A stretch of 64,000 bases of DNA from Quercus robur. Lineage: Eukaryota > Streptophyta > Magnoliopsida > Fagales > Fagaceae. The DNA is taken from positions 91,590,862-91,654,861 of the forward strand of contig NC_065535.1 in the NCBI RefSeq assembly GCF_932294415.1, written 5' to 3'. Below, one piece after another: positions 57,926 to 64,000 of the stretch. The notes beneath the pieces were generated by a model that did not search any database, was not told where the DNA came from, and saw only the letters and a list, made by a program, of their open reading frames with translations. Both the position numbers and the translations under genes were made by a program. Each line of letters begins with the position of its first letter. Position 1 is the first letter of the stretch.

Positions 57926-58433
57926 CAATTCTTGCATACAAAAGCAAAATGCTATTGTTATGTTGTTTTGGATACGCCATTGAGTTGGTATATTATTATA
58001 AAACATTCGTGGTGAAATTCCTAAAATTTGGTTCTTTTTAATTATTTATTTTCATTTTAAACCTTGAGTTTATAAATCATAACAAGTTAAATATCATGTC
58101 TATATATCTACTAAAAACCATTTTTCTCTCTCTAGTGTGGAAAAGAAAACAACCATTCACAGCAAATGGTATCGTTTTAATGTAATATCTGCTAATGGAA
58201 AATTTCCATTACAACATATAGATTGCTCCATTAGCAGTTTTTAACAAATATAAATGAAATATTTAAATTCTTATGAGTTATAAGATTTAGGTTTTAAAAT
58301 GACAAAAAATGATTTTTTTTTTTTAAATCAGGGTTTAATTTATGGATAACAAACTCTAGGATTTTTTTTTAACTTTAAATTTCCATTCTTTTGTAATGTG
58401 GCCTCTTAAAGAACTTATTTTTTTTATAGATTC

Positions 58434-58565
58434 CAATTAATTTAACTACTAAAATTTCTTATTGTTGAATAAAAATTCTAAAGTTCAAACACTGTCTATA
58501 CCAAAAATCAATTCATGTTTTAACCTAATAAAAAACAATCATCTTATAATTAATGTCAGAGATTA
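58434..58565 (+). mobile_element. SINE family B copy, diverged
   Basis: ttccaattaatttaactact, attgttgaataaaaattcta, then aagttcaaacactgtctata and ccaaaaatcaattcatgttt, the family B order. Confidence 0.6.
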
Positions 58566-59635
58566 AAATTCTATTATATCTATAAAATTTCCTTTTTCCT
58601 CTTGTTTTCCCCACCAATTTTTCATTAGTTGGATTATCTAGCAGTCCCTTTTAGCACATTAGCGCATGATCTTTAGGGTTAGACTTTTAAGACTAGCATG
58701 ATCATGAGCTCCTGGATCCTTAAGTAGTTTCAGTTTTCAAGAATCTTGAAAAAAAGGTAGACTCCCCCTACTTCAGTACTCCAAGTATCCGAACCCTAGT
58801 TCCTAGAGTACTAGTTTATTCATGCTTGAAATTAAAAGATCGATTTTGAGTTGAGCACTCTAGACTCTAGAGCAGTAACTGATCGGGCTCTCTGGAAAAA
58901 GATCGATTTTGATTTTCTACACTTCCTATCAAAACAAACGCTGATAGGAGTTGACAATGATCCCCCTAGGCGAAATCACCTTTCGAATTCACCGAAAAAA
59001 TACAAAGAGTGACCATAGACTCATAGCTCAAATCCAGCCTAATTTGTTTTCTATTCTTTAGCCTTTTATTTCTCAGTCCACCCAGGTCCTTAAAATGGCC
59101 AAAACCTCCATCTTCACACCAAAACTCATAATTTTCGTAGTGGGATACAAAATTGTAGAATAAAAAGATTTTGGTTTTCTTTTTTACCATTTGTGTTTGC
59201 TATAGAAGATAGTCAACTGGAAGAATATAATAAGTATAACTTTTTTTATTTTTGTTTAATTAGGAAGAAAAATAGGAAGATGAAAAATATAGATTATTCA
59301 AATTTACTATCACTAGCGGAAAAATTTGATGATTTTTTTTTTATTAAGTAAAAAATGGAAATAGTAGATGTGATTTATATGTGTTAGTCTTAAGTTATTT
59401 TTAAAATGATATGATTAATTTCTAACAATGTATAGTTGATATAAATATATTAAATTTTCTAAATTAAGCTATCTATATTTTTTAGTTGAAAGTGTTTTAA
59501 ATTTTGTAAGTTTTTTTTTCAAGGAAACATACTGCATTTTATATTCAATTATTATATAAGGCGAGAGATATTTTATAAATAAAGTAATGTGTAGTTGAAA
59601 TTTATTTATAATACTCCTTACAATTCTACACAAAC
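58566..59635. other. Intergenic, nothing recognised
   Basis: A minus-strand open frame of 74 codons (58966-59190) has no recognisable features. The rest is AT-rich. Confidence 0.45.
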
Positions 59636-59639
59636 TTCT

Positions 59640-59830
59640 CATCCCAAAGCATTAAAGTGGATGGATGTACCAAAATGAACTGAATGGACCGAAATGGACC
59701 GAACTGGCCTAAGTGAAATTATGGACTGAATGGGATCGAAATGGACAGAAGTGGACCGAAATGGACTAAAATGACCGAAATGGACTGAAGTAGATCGAGG
59801 TTGACCAAATGAACCGAAATGGACCAATAT
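59640..59830. repeat. GGACCGAAAT minisatellite
   Basis: About fifteen imperfect units of roughly 10-12 bases with the core ggaccgaaatgg in one orientation (for example aatggaccgaaatggaccga). It has no spacer structure and is not a CRISPR array. Confidence 0.85.
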
Positions 59831-61020
59831 GCTTCGCTTTAATTTTTAAGTATTACATAGATGCCTCTATTAAATAAGAACCGATTGTTTTAGCCAAAAA
59901 AAAACAAAACTAATTTTTTCAATAGTATATAAGAAGTAATGTTTTCTATTGTTATATAAGAAAAAAAAATTATCAATTAAATTAATAGTAAATATGACAT
60001 TTTATAAAAGCTAACACATCACTCTTACTTTATTATTTTATTTTTTATCCATCCATTTATTAAAAAAATTAATAATTATTGATTTTAAATAATTTCTCTA
60101 TTTATTTTATTTTATATATCACAAAAAAAGAGATTAAATAAATTAGTTAAAATGAAACCTTATTAAAGTGAATACATCACAATTATTATTATATATCTTT
60201 CTACATCAATCCATTTTATATAGAAAAACAATAATATTTTTTATTGAGCTATTTAAAATGATACCTTATAAAAATGAAGGCATTACAATTATTATATTAT
60301 TCATTTTACTTTTTGTCCCAGATAAAAGAAAACCATCATCTAGAACTTAATCTAAGTTGATACCAACTTGAATTTGCACAGTGTGCATTGGCACCCTCAC
60401 AATATATTTTATAACATCATAAAGTAATTTGTAAATGATATCAATCCCTTGTTTATTCGTTGGTCATGGAAGAGATGGGGATCAATCCCTTAAGAAATCC
60501 TTAGGAATTTCTTGTACATTGGAGGACCCTTCATCATCATATATTTCTGTTATGTTATCTACTAATTGGAATTATTAAGGTTTGAATTTGTGCAGTTGAG
60601 GCATCACAATGGAAGTACTTTTTGCCTTGTTTTTTTTTTTTAAGGTTTAGCCATGCTATGTATAGGTTTATGTAGATTGTACAATATTTTTGGTCATGTA
60701 TTTTAAAGTCTTAAAGCCTTTAAAGGTATGGATTTGGGTTCATACTTCATATAAAATCAAAATTATATATATGGAATTCGGGTTATGACATTTTAGAATG
60801 GTTATCCACAATTAGCCCAAATTTTTTTTTTCCCTTCTTCAACCTCTAAAAGGCTTTCATCTGGCCCGAATTGGGAACAAGGGGCTTTGATAATTTAAGA
60901 AATTGGGCTGACCCAATGCTTCCAAAGCTTTTATAAATGATTTCTTTGCTTGAAATTAGAAATAGTTGAATTCTAATTTTTCTTTCCTTCCTCCAAAAAA
61001 AATGGGCTGACCCGTGGTGA
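59831..61020. other. AT-rich region upstream of the SET gene
   Basis: No gene seen. The last 200 bases become more GC-rich as the promoter of the SET-domain gene begins. Confidence 0.5.
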
Positions 61021-61025
61021 TCCAA

Positions 61026-61048
61026 GTCCAGCCCAAACCGGCCCATTT
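61026..61048 (+). promoter_or_regulatory. Paired site II (TGGGCY) elements upstream of the SET gene
   Basis: AGCCCA at 61030-61035 and GGCCCA at 61040-61045 are TGGGCT and TGGGCC on the other strand, about 135 bp before the start codon. TGGGCY 'site II' boxes bind TCP factors and are common in housekeeping plant promoters. Further gggctgaccc blocks lie at about 60905 and 61004. Confidence 0.5.
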
Positions 61049-61177
61049 CGAATCCCTGAACACTGAGAATCTCAGGTATCAGTTAAACAAACACTTCCTT
61101 CACTTCACTAGCTTGCCGCCCAAACACACACTCTCTCTCTCTCTCTCTCTCTAGGTTCTGCTTCAACTCGGGCTTTA

Positions 61178-63774
61178 ATGGAGATTGATAACGTAAGCTC
61201 AAACTCTCTTCTACTCTATGCTTTTAATTTCATTTTCTTGGACTCTAATTTGCTGGGAAACTGTTGGAAAGTCTAAGAAAATGCTTATTTCAACTCAAAT
61301 TTGAGATTTTTTTCTATTTGAATTTCTTCCAAGATTCCAAATTTCCCTACAATTTTCCCAGCAACCAAGCAGACCATTCTTTATTTTATCTTGATACAGT
61401 TCTTTACGTTTTAGGTTTGATAGAAATTACATTTATGTTTAAAGAATTTATACTTGATCATTCTTTTTGACATTTCATATATATATATATATATATCACT
61501 CACTTTTTATTGCATCAATTTCTTTTTGACAACATGTAGAAAAGAGAGTGCTGAAGTAGAGAAGTATGAGAAAGAACCTTCTTTATGCCTGTGTATGTGC
61601 ATATGCTCCTGGGCATGAGCTTAAACTGCTTAGCCCATCAGGGGTAAATGCTCCAAAGGGCTATTCTTTAGAAAGGTTTCCTACATTATACACACGCATT
61701 TGTTTTGATTCTTGTTTGAAGTGATTTTTGTAAATTCAAGATTTGAAGCTAATATATAGGTCCATAAGGTAATTGTTTCCATTGCATCTTTAAACTCCTT
61801 TTTGTGATACTTGTTTGCAAAATAATTCAGAATTAATTATTTATCAGAATGGAAGAAAGAAAGTAGCATATGAAAGATGATATGAATGCTGCCATGTTAT
61901 ATAAACTACTAGTAATCTAATTTCTGTTTTTAAAATTTGTTCTCTTTGTGTGAGTGCATTCGCTCATATGTTCTGTGATTGTGGGAATTCCACCTATGTC
62001 CTGCAATCACAGCTTATACTGTTTTATTGCTATTTCCATAATATTGTTGACTTGATTTTTTATGTTGTCAAATGAGTAAGAATCTTAGTATTGATAATGT
62101 ATTTGTTCATTGCAGCCACCGTCATCTGATAAAGCCAAAGAAACTGATGACAACTTTGCAATAGTTCTTGAGCTATCTGAAGATGACCCGCATTTTGATA
62201 AAAAGAAGGTAAGAAATGGCATAATTGATTGCCTTCGAGCTCTCTTTTATTCTTCACAAATTTTTATTGAATAGTTGGTTAATGTTCAGAAATGTAAGGA
62301 TGAAATATTATGTAATTGAAGGATATATATAACTTTAGTAAGTCACTATTTATTGTTTACTCTATTCTATACACTGAAGTGCAGGGGATTGATACTGGAC
62401 TCCTGTTGCATACCAACTACTAAATTAAAAAATATTTACATTTATAATTTTATACATATGATTGTGTCAAATTCTTTTTAATTAAGATGTATACAAAAGA
62501 AATTGTGACTGTAAATACTGACAATAATTGTTCCATTTTTGTTAGCATGAAAATTATGTTCATAAATTTTCATTAGTATTTTCAGTTTATTACAGTTATG
62601 CTTTAATACTATCTAGTTTTTGGTAAAGAAACCTAATTTCTCCTAATTTAATTGAGTTGTTATGTTGCTACCATTATTCTTATTATTTTCACATCTCGTT
62701 GGCAGAAATTACTTCAGAATAACGGTTTTAACCCCAAGGAACAGGTTTATCTTAAGAGCTCTTCAGGTCCTGATTGGATAAGTACCACCTTGAAAGTAAT
62801 GCTTCAAATAGCAAGAATCATACAATTAGATGAGGTAAAAATTCCAATTCTTCTCTTTAAACTACTTGGTATTTCAGTGTAGGGACATGCTTGGAGGAAA
62901 ATGAGAGAGATAGACTAATTTCCTGTATGAACAATAGGAAACAAAATAGTTTTTCCACGTAGGTTTGATCCCTTTTAGGTTCTTGCAAGTTGTAGCTTCA
63001 GTGTTTTCCTGGTTTGTTTTGGCACAAAACTCAAAAGTGGAGCATGAATAGCATGATAGCCTGATCCCTGGCATTTTATGGATGATTAACTCATGATGAT
63101 ATTTATTATAAGGGGTTCATTGGGATGCAGGTAGAACTCTATTTTGGGGAGGATGATGCTTGTTCATCAGTGGAATATTACAGCCCCAGGAATGAGGTAG
63201 AGGCTCTTAATTCAATCCTTTCGCTTCTTGACATTTCACTGTCAAGTGGTATGTGCATGCAAATGAATGTCCTGCAAGAACTTCGGGAAGCAATTATTGG
63301 TATGATCCGTGACTTTGGGGACAAAAACAGTGTGAAGACTACAATTTTAGAAAACCACAGCTGTGGTAAAGAAGAATGTTTGTTGCAATGGGGTGAAAAC
63401 AATGGCATAAGGACAAGGTTGCAGATAGCTTGTAAGTCTTCACAAATATGACTGCTGCTGTTCTTTTTTTCCTTGCTTATAAGGCATGTAAAAATTTTGC
63501 CCCCTTTCTTGGTGTCAGAGGATTTTTCCTTTTTCTTTGAGGTGGAGTTGGAAACTCAGGAGGGTTGGAACACTATTTCTTTACAATTTTGCAAAGCTAT
63601 GTATAGAAAAAAGGACACCTAGTCTTTATTGTATTGTGCTTCATTCATCATGTAGATGTCGAAGGTGCTGGTAGAGGAGCCATAGCAAGAGAAAATCTAA
63701 ATGTTGGAGACATTGCTGTGGAGATCCCTGTATCTACTGTCATTTCTGAGGAGCTAATCCGTGAATCCAACATG
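61178..63774 (+). CDS. SET-domain protein, N-terminal part (runs off the right edge)
   Basis: Five exons: 61178-61192, 62116-62208, 62706-62834, 63131-63431 and 63656-63774. All have GT-AG borders and matching phases, and give 219 residues before the window's last donor (catg|gtacgt); the gene continues to the right. The first exon is tiny (MEIDN). The N-terminal part is acidic and unremarkable (FAIVLELSEDDPHFDKKK). The last exon begins the SET domain: YVEGAGRGAIARENLNVGDI followed by AVEIPVSTVISEEL, the GxG-containing start typical of the Rubisco-LSMT/SETD-like group. These are protein lysine methyltransferases, with substrates including plastid and ribosomal proteins; whether this one is active cannot be told because the catalytic NHS and tyrosine motifs lie outside. 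I recall an Arabidopsis SET gene (At2g18850) next to YIP4a. A (CT)n tract at 61130-61153 precedes the start. Confidence 0.92.
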
Positions 63775-64000
63775 GTACGTTTCATACTTCCATAAATGAT
63801 TCCTACTATGAGTTTGAACTTCTATGAGAGACAAGGAAATGAAGTTAAATGAAATGAATCTTCATTTGTGTGGGAACATGGATCACATATCTAAAAAACT
63901 TGTCACACAGAAAACAATAGATGGGTGATGATTAGTAAGAAAAATGTATTCTTGCCTACATGAATTTCTAATTATCCCTGCAATATGTAGAGAAAATTCC
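63775..64000 (+). other. Intron of the SET-domain gene, cut by the window edge
   Basis: It follows the donor at 63775; no acceptor is evident before the end of the window. Confidence 0.7.

Noticed and set aside
59640-59830. Regular short repeat resembling a CRISPR-like array
   Set aside because: Units are 10-12 bases with no spacers and this is a plant genome; it is a minisatellite.

Overview
This is a plant nuclear genome window, AT-rich and full of introns, microsatellites and small transposons. Gene content (a VDAC4-type porin, a DUF761 protein, a plant BCS1-like AAA-ATPase) makes it a eudicot. The repeat mix resembles woody Fagales such as oak or chestnut, but that is an impression and was not tested.

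Seven protein-coding genes were found, all on the + strand: a DUF761 protein (5.4-5.8 kb), DPMS3 (11.6-14.6 kb, three coding exons), an intronless GT31 glycosyltransferase (17.0-18.0 kb), a VDAC4-like porin (23.6-30.5 kb, six coding exons), a YIP4/YIPF6 Golgi membrane protein (32.2-36.3 kb, three exons), an intronless BCS1-like AAA-ATPase (50.0-51.6 kb) and the 5' part of a SET-domain protein that runs off the right edge (61.2-63.8 kb). For every spliced gene the proposed exons join in one frame at GT-AG sites. The genes do not form a pathway. Their order recalls two Arabidopsis neighbourhoods, At5g57480-57510 and At2g18840-18850, so the window looks like a conserved block stretched by repeats.

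1-8.7 kb holds a tandem duplication of the DUF761 region. The upstream copy is present only as its 3' part. Between the copies lies a hairpin-bearing tandem array at 2.34-4.26 kb. One copy carries a 1.3-kb PIF/Harbinger-type element, flanked by TTA, that contains about 105 codons of a ROD1/PDCT gene in antisense (a Pack-type gene capture). The other copy shows the empty site. 9-36 kb is gene-dense, and its introns hold at least ten copies of one tRNA-derived SINE family, a hAT-like MITE with an 8-bp target duplication, and an organelle-derived group II intron piece. 36-50 kb and 51.6-61 kb are mostly gene-free. They hold more SINEs (two with perfect 16- and 18-bp target duplications), MITEs, a 5' fragment of a Ty3/Gypsy element, a Copia LTR with its primer-binding site, and AT-rich sequence in which nothing was recognised.

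The most notable items are the ROD1 capture with its paralogous empty site, the hairpin tandem array, the triplicated 83-bp leader of the AAA-ATPase, the organelle intron inside VDAC4, and the duplicated AAA-ATPase upstream segment.
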